This document shows positions 50,660 to 60,036 of a stretch of 64,000 bases of DNA, one piece after another. Location: the NCBI GenBank assembly GCA_009777715.1, contig WRLH01000001.1, forward strand, positions 1-64,000. Reading direction: 5' to 3'. The DNA comes from Lachnospiraceae bacterium (GTDB lineage Bacteria; Bacillota; Clostridia; Lachnospirales; Lachnospiraceae). Below the pieces are notes generated by a model, which saw nothing but the letters and a program-made list of their open reading frames with translations, had not been told where the DNA came from and searched no databases. Position 1 is the stretch's first letter, and every line of letters begins with the position of its first letter. A program made the translations under genes and the position numbers.

Positions 50660-52408
50660 ATGACAAAATGGTTTATCACTGCCAAAAAAGCTGATTTCGA
50701 TGAAATTGGCAGGAAGTTTGGCATATCCCCAATCATCGCGCGGCTGATTCGTAACCGCGACATCATTAAAGAAGAAGATATCCGCACATACCTAAATGGC
50801 ACGATTGAGGAAATGCCAGACCCTTTTCTTCTTAAAGGAATGGATAAAACGGTTACTATTTTGGCGCAGAAAATCCATGCCCATGCCCCAATCCGGATTA
50901 TCGGCGATTACGATGTTGACGGAATTTGCGCGGCTTTTATTCTATATAAAGGCCTTACTTTCCTAGGCGGAAATGCCGAAACGGCGATACCCCACCGCAT
51001 GAAAGACGGGTATGGGCTTAATGAAAATTTGATTCTTGAAGCTATCGAAGCCGGGATTGATACAATCATCACTTGTGATAATGGCATTTCGGCAATCGAG
51101 CCGATTAAGCTGGCAAAAGAAAAGGGGCAAACGGTGATTGTGACCGACCACCACGAGAGCAGCGAGCTTCCGCCAGCGGACGCGATTGTTGACCCCTGGC
51201 AGCCAGGCTGCCCTTATCCTTTTAAGAAAATCTGCGGTGGGACGGTTGCGCTTAAAGTTATTGAAGCTTTATATGCCCATCTTGCCGCCGAGATTCCTAA
51301 AGTTTTGCATGATGAGCTTTTCTGTTTTGCTGCGATTGCCACAATTTGTGATGTGATGGAGTTATGCGGTGAAAACCGGATTTTGGTCAAATATGGCCTT
51401 GCGCATTTAAGGAAATGCGAAAACCTTGGCCTTAAAGCTTTGATTGAGGTAAGCGCGATTGCTTCCGAAAAAATTACGCCTTACCATATCGGCTTTATCT
51501 TAGGGCCTTGCCTAAATGCAACCGGGCGGCTTGATACGGCTGAGCGGGCGCTTAATTTGCTTATGGCAGCGGATTATGCGGAAGCGATAAAGCTTGCCGA
51601 TGAGCTTAAAAATCTTAATGAAAACCGCAAAGAAATGACGCTAAAAGGTTTTGAAGCTTCCGTCCGGGCAGTAGATGAAACTAAGCTTTCGGCGGTTTTA
51701 GTCCTTTATTTAAAAGATTTACATGAAAGCCTGGCCGGGATTGTTGCCGGGCGCTTAAGGGAACGTTACTGCCGCCCGGTTTTTGTCCTGACTGATGACG
51801 CGCTTGGCGAGGGGATAAAAGGGTCAGGCCGCAGCATCCCAGCCTATGATATGTATCAAGAAATGTGTAAATGCAAGGAATTATTCACAAAATTCGGCGG
51901 GCATAAGCAAGCCGCCGGGTTATCGATGATTCCGGATAATATCGAAAAATTCCGGCAAGCGTTAAATGAAAATGCTTTTTTATGCGAAGATGATTTCATT
52001 GAAAAAATTAACATTGATATTGCAATGCCTTTATCATACGTTACAAAAGAGCTGATTCAGGAATTTGATTTTCTAGAGCCGTTTGGAAACGGCAATCCCA
52101 AGCCGCTTTTTGCCCAAAAAGATATTACCCTGTTAAACGGCCGGGTGATGGGCAAGGCAAAAAGGGCAGCCAAGTATACGATTAGCGACAATGACGGAAA
52201 AAAACACTACCTTCTCCATTTCGGGGATATTGAAGCCTTTGACAATTTCTTATGTGAGAAATTCTCCGCCGAGCAAAAGGAAGCTTTGTATAAAGGGTAT
52301 TATCTTAATAATGATTCGCCCCTGAAAATCAGCATTACATATTACCCGGATTTGGTAAGCTACAAAGGCAAAGAGGAAATCCGGATTGTCATTAAGGATT
52401 ATTGCTAG
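50660..52408 (+). CDS. recJ: single-stranded-DNA-specific exonuclease RecJ
   Basis: 582 residues from ATG 50660, chosen because the N terminus MTKWFITAKKADFDEIGRKFG matches the family; a GTG at 50633 would add nine residues and neither site has a clear Shine-Dalgarno. DHH phosphoesterase motifs: GDYDVDG (about 82-88), DNGIS, TDHHES, then the DHHA1 part and the C-terminal GGHKQAAGLSM motif. It degrades single-stranded DNA 5' to 3' in recombination and repair. The sequence is normal in composition, marking the end of the AT-rich island. Confidence 0.95.
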   Translation: MTKWFITAKKADFDEIGRKFGISPIIARLIRNRDIIKEEDIRTYLNGTIEEMPDPFLLKGMDKTVTILAQKIHAHAPIRIIGDYDVDGICAAFILYKGLTFLGGNAETAIPHRMKDGYGLNENLILEAIEAGIDTIITCDNGISAIEPIKLAKEKGQTVIVTDHHESSELPPADAIVDPWQPGCPYPFKKICGGTVALKVIEALYAHLAAEIPKVLHDELFCFAAIATICDVMELCGENRILVKYGLAHLRKCENLGLKALIEVSAIASEKITPYHIGFILGPCLNATGRLDTAERALNLLMAADYAEAIKLADELKNLNENRKEMTLKGFEASVRAVDETKLSAVLVLYLKDLHESLAGIVAGRLRERYCRPVFVLTDDALGEGIKGSGRSIPAYDMYQEMCKCKELFTKFGGHKQAAGLSMIPDNIEKFRQALNENAFLCEDDFIEKINIDIAMPLSYVTKELIQEFDFLEPFGNGNPKPLFAQKDITLLNGRVMGKAKRAAKYTISDNDGKKHYLLHFGDIEAFDNFLCEKFSAEQKEALYKGYYLNNDSPLKISITYYPDLVSYKGKEEIRIVIKDYC

Positions 52409-52416
52409 GATTACGA

Positions 52417-52445
52417 CAAAAAGCTCCCGGTTAAGGGAGGCTTTT
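52417..52445 (+). terminator. intrinsic terminator after recJ
   Basis: AAAAAGCTCCC and GGGAGGCTTTT pair with one bulged C and loop GGTTAA, ending in TTTT. Just after it GTGCTATTAGCAC is a 13-base palindrome. Confidence 0.75.
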
Positions 52446-52477
52446 CGCGTGCTATTAGCACAGTCTTATGAGGGGGG

Positions 52478-52500
52478 AGATAGTGAGTCAACAACTATCT
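52478..52500. other. small inverted repeat in the recJ-murE gap
   Basis: AGATAGT (52478-52484) pairs with ACTATCT (52494-52500). The 350-base gap between recJ and murE otherwise holds the recJ terminator, an AT-rich stretch (52510-52590), a promoter and the structured leader; no coding frame with a ribosome site is seen. Confidence 0.4.
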
Positions 52501-52577
52501 TATCTTTGATTCTATCCTAGAAATGTGTTCAAACTGTGTGTACTTTATTATTAAAAAATAAATAATTTATTAAAGAA

Positions 52578-52606
52578 TGTACATTTTTTTGCTTCCGTGC
52601 TATATT
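52578..52606 (+). promoter_or_regulatory. sigma-A promoter for the murE operon
   Basis: -35 TGTACA (52578-52583), 17-base spacer, -10 TATATT (52601-52606). Transcription would start near 52613, giving a leader of about 145 bases. Confidence 0.55.
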
Positions 52607-52628
52607 ATATAGATATCAGTAAGAAGGA

Positions 52629-52731
52629 AGGCAAAAATAACTCGAAGTGGGCCTTGGCCGCCTTCTATCCATGAGAATGCTTTAATTTAAATCCAATTAG
52701 GGCACAGTCCACGGAGAGTTGTATTTTGCCT
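52629..52731 (+). ncRNA. structured leader RNA upstream of murE, unknown class
   Basis: Closing stem: AGGCAAAA (52629-52636) with TTTTGCCT (52724-52731), a small internal loop, AACTC (52639-52643) with GAGTT (52716-52720). Then a 3x3 internal loop GAA/GGA able to form tandem G-A pairs, then GTGGGC (52647-52652) with GTCCAC (52707-52712). The apical part (TTCT/AGAA near 52663-52677) is less certain. It matches no riboswitch, T-box, 6S or SRP signature that I know. It may control murE or be a separate small RNA. Confidence 0.5.
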
Positions 52732-52758
52732 GACTAACCTACCCATTGAAAGGAAACC

Positions 52759-54249
52759 ATGTTATTAAAGGATTTACTGGATAACCTAAACTATGAATGC
52801 CTTAGAGGAAGCGTAGACTGCACAGTCGGTGCGGTCAGAAATGATTCGCGTAAGGTGGAAGCCGGCGATCTTTTTATTTGCGTAAGCGGAATGAAAAAAG
52901 ATGGCCATGATTTTATCATGTCAGTCATCAAAAAAGGCGTGCGGGCCTTAGTCGTTGAGCGTGACATCGCAGACAGTGCCAGTGATATATTTGCTGTGCA
53001 TGGGGTGACGGTGATTAAGGTTTCCTGCACCCGCTATGCGATGGCACAGATTGCGGCCAATTATTACCGCCACCCGGCAAAAGAGCTAAAAACAATCGCC
53101 ATCACCGGGACGAAAGGCAAAACCACCACTACCTACCTGATAAAATCAGTCTTGGAGCAAGCAGGGTACAAGGTCGGCTTGATTGGGACAATCGAAATAA
53201 TCATTGGGGAAAAACATATCCCGGCCGAAAACACCACCCCCGAATCACTTCTTACCCAAAAATACTTGCGGGAAATGGCTGACATCGGCATCCAAGTTGT
53301 GGTGATGGAAACAGCTTCCCAAGGCTTTAAGCTTCACCGGACGGCGGGGATTGTATTTGATTTTGGCATTTTTACCAATCTTTCACCTGACCATATCGGA
53401 CCGGGCGAGCATGAGGATTTTGCGGAATACCTTGCCTGTAAAAGGATGCTCTTTAGCCAATGTAAGCAAGGTTTTATCAATGTTGACAGTGAGTATTACC
53501 CGGAGGTTATTTTCGGGCATACTTGTGAAATTACAACTTACGGAATAGAAAATAACGCGGATTTACGGGGAAGCGAAATAGAATTATACCGCGAAAACGG
53601 AAATCTGGGCGTCCATTTTAAGGTTGAAGGCTTGCTTTCATTTGGGGCATCAGTCGCCTCACCGGGGAAATTCAGCGTTTATAATGCCCTTGCCGCGATT
53701 TTGGTCTGCCGCTTTTTTGATGTTCCAGTCCCGGTCATATTTAAAGCGCTTAGAAATGTCAGCGTTAAAGGCAGAATCGAAATGCTTCCGGTTGCCGATG
53801 ATTTTTCATTGATGATTGACTATGCCCATAACGCAATGAGCCTTTTAAGCTTGCTTAAGTCATTAAAAGAATACCAGCCGGGGCGTTTGGTCTGCCTGTT
53901 TGGCTGCGGGGGTAACCGCGACAAAAATCGGCGGATTAAAATGGGCGAGGCGAGCGGGAAATTAGCCGATTTGACAATTATCACTTCTGACAATCCCCGT
54001 GATGAAGAACCGCAGGATATCATCAACGACATCAAAAGCGGAATCGCCAAAACTAACGGTGAATACGTTGAAATCATTGACCGGAGCGAAGCGATTGCTT
54101 ATGCGCTAAATAACGGCAGAAAAGGCGATATCATTGTGCTGGCCGGAAAAGGCCACGAGGATTACCAAGAAATAAAAGGGAAAAAATACCCGATGGACGA
54201 ACGGGAGATTGTTAAGAAATGCCTGAATGCTATGCAAACATCATCGTAA
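52759..54249 (+). CDS. murE: UDP-N-acetylmuramoyl-tripeptide synthetase
   Basis: 496 residues; GAAAGGAAAC precedes the ATG. Mur ligase P-loop GTKGKTTTTYL (about 117-127), TPESL, the carbamate lysine region and C-terminal domain. DNPRDEEP (from D411) is the meso-diaminopimelate signature, where lysine-adding enzymes have DNPA. It adds the third stem residue of peptidoglycan, so the wall should be of the DAP type. Its 3' end overlaps priA by 31 bases. Confidence 0.97.
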   Translation: MLLKDLLDNLNYECLRGSVDCTVGAVRNDSRKVEAGDLFICVSGMKKDGHDFIMSVIKKGVRALVVERDIADSASDIFAVHGVTVIKVSCTRYAMAQIAANYYRHPAKELKTIAITGTKGKTTTTYLIKSVLEQAGYKVGLIGTIEIIIGEKHIPAENTTPESLLTQKYLREMADIGIQVVVMETASQGFKLHRTAGIVFDFGIFTNLSPDHIGPGEHEDFAEYLACKRMLFSQCKQGFINVDSEYYPEVIFGHTCEITTYGIENNADLRGSEIELYRENGNLGVHFKVEGLLSFGASVASPGKFSVYNALAAILVCRFFDVPVPVIFKALRNVSVKGRIEMLPVADDFSLMIDYAHNAMSLLSLLKSLKEYQPGRLVCLFGCGGNRDKNRRIKMGEASGKLADLTIITSDNPRDEEPQDIINDIKSGIAKTNGEYVEIIDRSEAIAYALNNGRKGDIIVLAGKGHEDYQEIKGKKYPMDEREIVKKCLNAMQTSS

Positions 54250-56492
54250 ATATTGCCCATGAAAATGTCGATCGGCCTTTTCAATATAAAATACCGCCAT
54301 TACTTAACGGCTTGCTTTTTCCGGGCATGAGTGTCGTGATTCCCTTTGGTAAAAACAACCGTAAAATAACAGGTGTTATTATTGAACTGACAAACCAAAC
54401 CGAATGCCCGTTGGACAAGCTAAAAGAAATTATCGAGATCGCAGAAGACAGCGTAAGCGTAACGGCTGACGCAATCAGGCTGGCAGCATGGATGAAAAGG
54501 AACTACGGCGGAACAATGATTGCCGCCCTAAAAACCGTCCTCCCGGCGAAACAGGCTTTTAAGCCAAAAGAAAAAAAAACGGTCCGCCGTTTGGTTGATA
54601 CAGTAAGGACAGAAGAAGAATTAGCAATAGCGCATAAGAAGAAGCAGACCGCAAAAGAGCGCATTTTAACCGAATTATTAACTAACGAAATCTTACCTTA
54701 TGAATTAGTGACAGGAAAGCTCCATGTTGCCGCATCGACCCTTAAAAGCCTTGAAAAGCAAGGCCTAATTGCCATTGATGTAGTCCATTATTACCGCAAT
54801 CCGGTCAAAATCACCGCCGGGCATGAGCATAGAAAAACCCTAAGCTACGAGCAGCAAAATATTGTCAACACCATTAATCATGATTATCTAAATGGCCTTA
54901 GCCGCACATATTTAATCCGCGGCATTACCGGAAGCGGAAAAACCGAAGTATATATGGGCTTAATCGAAAACGTGTTATCGCTGGGGCGGCAATGTATTGT
55001 CCTGATTCCGGAGATTGCCTTGACTTACCAGACCTTGCTTCGTTTTTACCAGCGTTTTGGCGACCGGGTGTCAGTTCTTAATTCGTCACTTTCTGCCGGG
55101 GAAAAATATGACCAATGCGAAAGGGCAAAAAGGGGCGAGATTGACATAATCATCGGGCCGCGGTCGGCTTTGTTTGTCCCCTTTCCGGATCTGGGCTTGA
55201 TTATTATTGATGAAGAACACGAAAGCAGTTATAAAAGTGAGCAGACACCGCGTTACCATGCCCGCGAGACGGCCGCATATTTGGCGGAAATCAAAAACGC
55301 AAGCCTTGTCCTTGGTTCGGCGACACCCTCACTTTCCGCATATTACCGGGCAAAAAAAGGGGAATACCGTCTTTTTACTTTGGAAAACCGCTTAAGCGGG
55401 GCGGCTCTTCCCCATGTAGAGATTGTCGATTTGCGCGAAGAGCTAAAAAACGGAAATCGGCAGATATTTAGCATTAAGCTACAAAATCTTATTACGGAAC
55501 GGCTTAATTCCGGAGAGCAGATAATGTTATTTTTGAACCGCCGTGGCTATTCAAGCTTTATCTCTTGCCGTTCATGTGGTTTTGTTTTAAAATGTCCCCA
55601 TTGTGATGTTTCCTTATCCACCCACCGGGGCGGAAAAATGCTATGCCATTACTGCGGTTATTGGATCAAGGAATTAAAGCTTTGCCCGGCTTGCAGTTCA
55701 AAGTACTTTCTTGGTTTTAAGGCCGGGACACAGCAGATTGAAGAACTGATTCTAAAGCTTTGGCCAAAAGCTAAGGTGCTTAGAATGGATGGCGATACAA
55801 CCAAAACAAAGGACAGCTACAGTGAAATTTTGGCAGCGTTTGCGAATGGAAAAGCGGATATCTTGGTCGGAACGCAAATGATTGTCAAAGGGCATGACTT
55901 TCCCAATGTCACGCTCGTTGGGATTATTGCGGCTGATTTGTCGCTTAATGTAAATGATTACCGCGCCGGAGAACGGACCTTCCAGCTTCTTACCCAAGCG
56001 GCCGGGCGGGCCGGGCGGGGCGAAAAGCCGGGCGAAGTCATAATCCAGACTTACCGGCCGGAGCATTATAGCATTATCCATGCCAAAAACCAAAATTACC
56101 CCGCTTTTTATGAGGAAGAAATAATCTACCGCGAGCTGGCTTCATATCCTCCGGCTGCCCATATGCTGGCGGTCCTTATTAATGCGGAAGATGAAAGAAA
56201 AGGCTTGAAATTAGGTGAAGAATTGGCGTCAAGCGATTTTAATCAGCACGGATTGACTGAATCAGTCAATGAAAAGGCAGAAAACCTTATTAAACCGCAG
56301 ATTATTGGCCCAGTTCCGGCACAGGTTGCAAAAATTAATGATATTTACCGATTTTTAATTTTTGTAAAGCACAATAATTATGATATACTGGTAAAGGTAA
56401 AAGATATTATTGAAGAAGAATTAGCGGAAAAACGCAAGCGAAATGAGACGGCGGGGATAAATATTCAATTTGATTTTGATCCGTTACAATAA
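54219..56492 (+). CDS. priA: primosomal helicase PriA
   Basis: 757 residues, ATG inside the end of murE. N-terminal 3'-end-binding domain (ANIIVNIAHENVDRPFQYKIP), helicase domain with Walker A RGITGSGKTEVY (about 238-249) and IIIDEEH, and the zinc region CRSCGFVLKCPHCDVSL with CHYCG and CPAC (eight cysteines). VGTQMIVKGHDF and QAAGRAGRG complete helicase motifs V and VI. It restarts stalled replication forks. It contains one ATAACANNTGTTAT palindrome (54366-54379). Part of the priA-def-fmt operon common to Firmicutes. Confidence 0.97.
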   Translation: MPECYANIIVNIAHENVDRPFQYKIPPLLNGLLFPGMSVVIPFGKNNRKITGVIIELTNQTECPLDKLKEIIEIAEDSVSVTADAIRLAAWMKRNYGGTMIAALKTVLPAKQAFKPKEKKTVRRLVDTVRTEEELAIAHKKKQTAKERILTELLTNEILPYELVTGKLHVAASTLKSLEKQGLIAIDVVHYYRNPVKITAGHEHRKTLSYEQQNIVNTINHDYLNGLSRTYLIRGITGSGKTEVYMGLIENVLSLGRQCIVLIPEIALTYQTLLRFYQRFGDRVSVLNSSLSAGEKYDQCERAKRGEIDIIIGPRSALFVPFPDLGLIIIDEEHESSYKSEQTPRYHARETAAYLAEIKNASLVLGSATPSLSAYYRAKKGEYRLFTLENRLSGAALPHVEIVDLREELKNGNRQIFSIKLQNLITERLNSGEQIMLFLNRRGYSSFISCRSCGFVLKCPHCDVSLSTHRGGKMLCHYCGYWIKELKLCPACSSKYFLGFKAGTQQIEELILKLWPKAKVLRMDGDTTKTKDSYSEILAAFANGKADILVGTQMIVKGHDFPNVTLVGIIAADLSLNVNDYRAGERTFQLLTQAAGRAGRGEKPGEVIIQTYRPEHYSIIHAKNQNYPAFYEEEIIYRELASYPPAAHMLAVLINAEDERKGLKLGEELASSDFNQHGLTESVNEKAENLIKPQIIGPVPAQVAKINDIYRFLIFVKHNNYDILVKVKDIIEEELAEKRKRNETAGINIQFDFDPLQ

Positions 56493-56508
56493 AAGAGGTG
56501 TAAGAAAA

Positions 56509-56997
56509 ATGGCAATCAGAAACATTAGAGAAATCGGCGATGAGATACTTTCAAAGGTCAGCAAGGAAGTAACAATAATTACGCCGCGGACGAAATTACT
56601 AATCAAGGATATGCTTGATACGATGTATAGCATTGAGGGCATTGGCTTATCGGCTTGTCAGGTTGGCGTGCTTAAGCGGATTTTTGTGGTTGATGCTGGG
56701 GAGGATTATGGCGAAGAACCCCATATCCTGATTAACCCCCGGATTCTTGAAAAAAGCGGTGAGCAAACAGGAAGTGAGGGCTGTTTAAGCGTTCCGGGAA
56801 AGCATGGGACGGTAACAAGGCCGAATTATGTAAAGGTTATCGCCCATGATGAAAACCTAAAGCCGTTTGAATTAGAAACGACGGAGTTGTTGGCACGGGC
56901 AATTTGCCATGAAATGGATCATCTTGACGGCCGCTTGTATGTTGATTTGGTGGAAGGGGAGCTAAAGGACAATTCCGAAGCCGAAGAAGAGGAGTAA
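56509..56997 (+). CDS. def: peptide deformylase
   Basis: 162 residues from ATG 56509 after AAGAGGTG. The three motifs are GIGLSACQVG (A to S variant of GxGxAAxQ), EGCLSVPG and HEMDHLDG, giving Cys and two His metal ligands and the catalytic Glu. It removes the formyl group of nascent proteins, together with the next gene's product in the formyl-Met cycle. A start at 56470 inside priA is rejected. Confidence 0.96.
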   Translation: MAIRNIREIGDEILSKVSKEVTIITPRTKLLIKDMLDTMYSIEGIGLSACQVGVLKRIFVVDAGEDYGEEPHILINPRILEKSGEQTGSEGCLSVPGKHGTVTRPNYVKVIAHDENLKPFELETTELLARAICHEMDHLDGRLYVDLVEGELKDNSEAEEEE

Positions 56998-57005
56998 GCG
57001 GTTTA

Positions 57006-57935
57006 ATGAAAATTATTTATATGGGAACGCCCGATTTTGCCGTCAGGCCTTTAAAAGCCATTTTAGAAGCCGGACACGAGGTATTAGCGGTTTTCACCCA
57101 GCCGGATAAGCAAAAGGGCAGGGGCCGGGAAATGGCAATCTCCCCAGTAGGAGAGTACGCCCTTTTACAAAACTTGCCGCTTTTACAGCCGCTTAAGATA
57201 AGAAGCGAAGAAACAATCAAAGAACTTAGGAAATATAATGCTGACATTTATGTCGTGGCAGCTTATGGCCAGATTTTGTCCGCCCAGCTCCTTAACCTGC
57301 CTCGTTATGGCTGTATCAATATCCATGCTTCATTACTGCCAAAATACCGGGGGTCAGCCCCGATCCAGCGGGCAATTTTTGCCGGGGAAGCCAAAACCGG
57401 GATTACGATTATGCAAATGGACGAGGGCATCGACACAGGCGATATCTTGCTGGCCGGGGAAATGCCCATTGAAGCAAAAGAAACTAGCGACACGCTCCAT
57501 GAAAAATTATCGTTTCTTGGCGCGGATTTAATCGTTACCGCCCTAAAGCTAATCGAAGCAGGTAAAATCACGCCAACCAGGCAGGATAATGAAGCTTCAA
57601 CCCACGCAAAAATGTTAAGCAAAGAAGAAAGTAAAATTGATTTTTCAAAAAGCGCGGCTGAGATTGAAAGGCTAATCAGGGGATTAAGTTCCCGCCCCGG
57701 TGCGTATACTTATTACCGTAACAAGACCTTAAAAATATGGGCGGCTGACTGGGTTAACACAAAAAGTGCTGATAAGCCAGGCACAATTATTGAAGTAACA
57801 AAAGATTATCTTACTGCCAGCTGCGGTGAGGGGGTTCTTCAAATAACCGAACTGCAAATAGAGGGCAAGAAAAAAATGCCGGCCCGTGATTTTTTGCTTG
57901 GTTATAAAACAACGGCCGGGGAAATATTTGGTTAA
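57006..57935 (+). CDS. fmt: methionyl-tRNA formyltransferase
   Basis: 309 residues. N-terminal formyltransferase domain with HASLLPKYRGSAPIQRAI (catalytic Asn/His region) and QMDEGIDTGDIL, and a C-terminal OB-like domain (about 205-300). It formylates initiator Met-tRNA. AAGCGGTTTA precedes the ATG, 8 bases after def; def-fmt are a standard pair. Confidence 0.97.
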   Translation: MKIIYMGTPDFAVRPLKAILEAGHEVLAVFTQPDKQKGRGREMAISPVGEYALLQNLPLLQPLKIRSEETIKELRKYNADIYVVAAYGQILSAQLLNLPRYGCINIHASLLPKYRGSAPIQRAIFAGEAKTGITIMQMDEGIDTGDILLAGEMPIEAKETSDTLHEKLSFLGADLIVTALKLIEAGKITPTRQDNEASTHAKMLSKEESKIDFSKSAAEIERLIRGLSSRPGAYTYYRNKTLKIWAADWVNTKSADKPGTIIEVTKDYLTASCGEGVLQITELQIEGKKKMPARDFLLGYKTTAGEIFG

Positions 57936-57969
57936 AATACTTTAAATTTCTTTTTAAGGAGGAAACAAT

Positions 57970-58665
57970 ATGTATATGATGGACAGCACATATATCTTAG
58001 TCCTAATCGGAGCGTTATTAAGCATTATCGCTAGCGGTTACCTTAGGAGTACCTTTAACAAATACTCCCGCGTCCGGTGTCGCAGCGGAATGAGCGGCGC
58101 GGCGGCGGCTGACCGCATCCTAAGAAGCAAAGGCATAAACGATGTAAAAATCGAACGGGTCGCCGGGAATCTCACCGACCATTATGATCCGCGCAAAAAA
58201 GTCCTGCGACTTTCGGAAGCGGTTTATGATTCTAATTCGCTGGCAGCAGTTGGGGTCGCGGCCCACGAATGCGGCCATGCCGTCCAGGACAATATTGGCT
58301 ACGGCCCATTAAAGTTCCGCTCGGTCTTAGTCCCGGTTGCAACCATTGGTTCAAGGCTGGGAATGCCGCTTGTGTTTGTCGGCTTTATTATGGGCCTTGA
58401 GCTTCCGCTGGGAATGCTGCTCCTTAATATTGGCATTATTGCTTTTGGCCTTGCGGTATTATTCCAGCTTGTGACGCTCCCGGTCGAATTTGACGCTTCA
58501 AACCGAGCCCTGGCGGCCCTTGGTGATTATGGGATTATGGGTGAAGAAGAAAAAAGAGGAAGTAAAAAAGTCTTAACCGCTGCCGCCTTAACTTATGTCG
58601 CGGCCGCCGCGGCTGCCCTGTTACAGCTGTTTAGATTGCTTGCTTTAAGAAACCGCAGGAGTTAA
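57970..58665 (+). CDS. membrane zinc metallopeptidase of the YugP/DUF2268-like Zn-peptidase family (neutral zinc protease type)
   Basis: 231 residues, AAGGAGG before the ATG. An N-terminal membrane helix, a zinc motif AAHECGHAVQD (HExxH, about residues 97-107), two central hydrophobic helices (about 120-165) and a C-terminal helix. In Firmicutes this family follows fmt and precedes rsmB; the role in the cell is little known. It is tied to the rsmB gene by a zero-base gap. Confidence 0.88.
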   Translation: MYMMDSTYILVLIGALLSIIASGYLRSTFNKYSRVRCRSGMSGAAAADRILRSKGINDVKIERVAGNLTDHYDPRKKVLRLSEAVYDSNSLAAVGVAAHECGHAVQDNIGYGPLKFRSVLVPVATIGSRLGMPLVFVGFIMGLELPLGMLLLNIGIIAFGLAVLFQLVTLPVEFDASNRALAALGDYGIMGEEEKRGSKKVLTAAALTYVAAAAAALLQLFRLLALRNRRS

Positions 58666-60036
58666 ATGGAGACGCGAAGTATTGCCTCACGGCACATAGA
58701 TTTAAGGCGTATTGCCCTAAATTTGCTGATCCGGATTAATGAGGAGCAAGCTTTTAGCCATCTTTTAATCCGTGAAGCATTAGCAAAGCTTACCGATGGC
58801 CGGGATAAAGCATTAGTTAAGCGTTTGACGGAAGGCACTCTTGAATATCAAATACGGCTTGATTATATCATTAACCAATTTGCCAAAATCCCGGTTGACA
58901 AGATGAAGCCGCTGATCCGTAATCTTTTACGCCTTAGTGCCTACCAAATCCTTTTCATGGATAAAATCCCCGACCGCTCGGCTTGTGATGAAGCCGTAAA
59001 ACTGGCGGAAAAAAGCGGTTTTTCTGCTTTAAAAGGATTTACTAACGGCATTTTAAGGAATTTAAGCCGGGCAAAAGACAATTTGGCTTTACCCAGCGAA
59101 ACAGATACCCCCATTGATTATTTATCAATTTATTATTCCGTCCCGGCCTGGTTAGTGAAAAAATGGCGGGGAGAATATTCTTATCAGCAAACAAAATCTA
59201 TCTGCGCCGGATTACTGGAAATCAGGCCAATAACTGTGCGTTTAAACGGAAAAAATACCGCCGGGCAAGTTAAGGCATGGCTTGAAAACCTAGAAACACT
59301 AGGCGTGGAAGCAAAACGCCATCCTTACTTAGATTATGCTTATCAGCTAAGCGGAATTGAAGACATCAAAGATTTGCCCGGATTCAAAGCTGGTTTTTTT
59401 TCGATTCAGGACGTAAGCTCAATGCTTGTTTGTGAAGCGGCGAAGATCAGGAAAGAGGATCTTGTCATTGATGTTTGCGCAGCCCCCGGCGGGAAAGCCC
59501 TCCACGCTTCAGAAAAAGCAAAAAAAGTCATTGCCCACGACATCAGCGAAAATAAACTAAAATACATCAGGGAAAATGCGGCTCGCCTTAAGCAGGATAA
59601 TCTTGAAATATCGGTTTACGATGCTGGAAGCTTAGATGAATCGCTCATAGATAAGGCTGATGTTTTATTAGCAGATTTACCTTGCTCCGGCCTTGGGGTC
59701 ATTGCCCGGAAACCGGACATAAAACATCGGCTGACCGAAGCAGCCATTTCGGAGTTATGCGACCTGCAACGCCGGATTCTGGGGGTTGTCTGGCAGTATG
59801 TCAAACCGGGCGGGACTTTAATTTACAGCACTTGCACGATTAACCTTGACGAAAACGAAAAGATGATGGCTTGGTTTACGGCGAATTTTCCTTTTTCTTA
59901 TGATGCTTTGCCGGAAAACCTTGAAAACATTATTTCATTAAATCAAAATGAACCACTTAAAGGGATGCTTAAGCTTTTGCCGGGCATTCATTTAACGGAT
60001 GGTTTTTTTATCTGCCGTTTAAGGAGGGATGACTGA
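58666..60036 (+). CDS. rsmB: 16S rRNA (cytosine-967-C5)-methyltransferase
   Basis: 456 residues starting directly at the preceding stop. N-terminal NusB-like RNA-binding domain (about 1-145, AYQILFMDKIPDRSACDEAVKLA in that part) and a C-terminal SAM domain with DVCAAPGGKALHASE, the catalytic-cysteine loops DLPCSGLGVIARKPD and STCTI. It methylates C967 in 16S rRNA. It overlaps rlmN by one base (TGATG). Confidence 0.96.
   Translation: METRSIASRHIDLRRIALNLLIRINEEQAFSHLLIREALAKLTDGRDKALVKRLTEGTLEYQIRLDYIINQFAKIPVDKMKPLIRNLLRLSAYQILFMDKIPDRSACDEAVKLAEKSGFSALKGFTNGILRNLSRAKDNLALPSETDTPIDYLSIYYSVPAWLVKKWRGEYSYQQTKSICAGLLEIRPITVRLNGKNTAGQVKAWLENLETLGVEAKRHPYLDYAYQLSGIEDIKDLPGFKAGFFSIQDVSSMLVCEAAKIRKEDLVIDVCAAPGGKALHASEKAKKVIAHDISENKLKYIRENAARLKQDNLEISVYDAGSLDESLIDKADVLLADLPCSGLGVIARKPDIKHRLTEAAISELCDLQRRILGVVWQYVKPGGTLIYSTCTINLDENEKMMAWFTANFPFSYDALPENLENIISLNQNEPLKGMLKLLPGIHLTDGFFICRLRRDD

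Noticed and set aside
52629-52731. 6S RNA, SRP RNA or T-box before murE
   Set aside because: Length, missing central bubble, absence of the SRP GGAAG loop and of the T-box GGGTGG-type signature exclude these classes as far as I can see.
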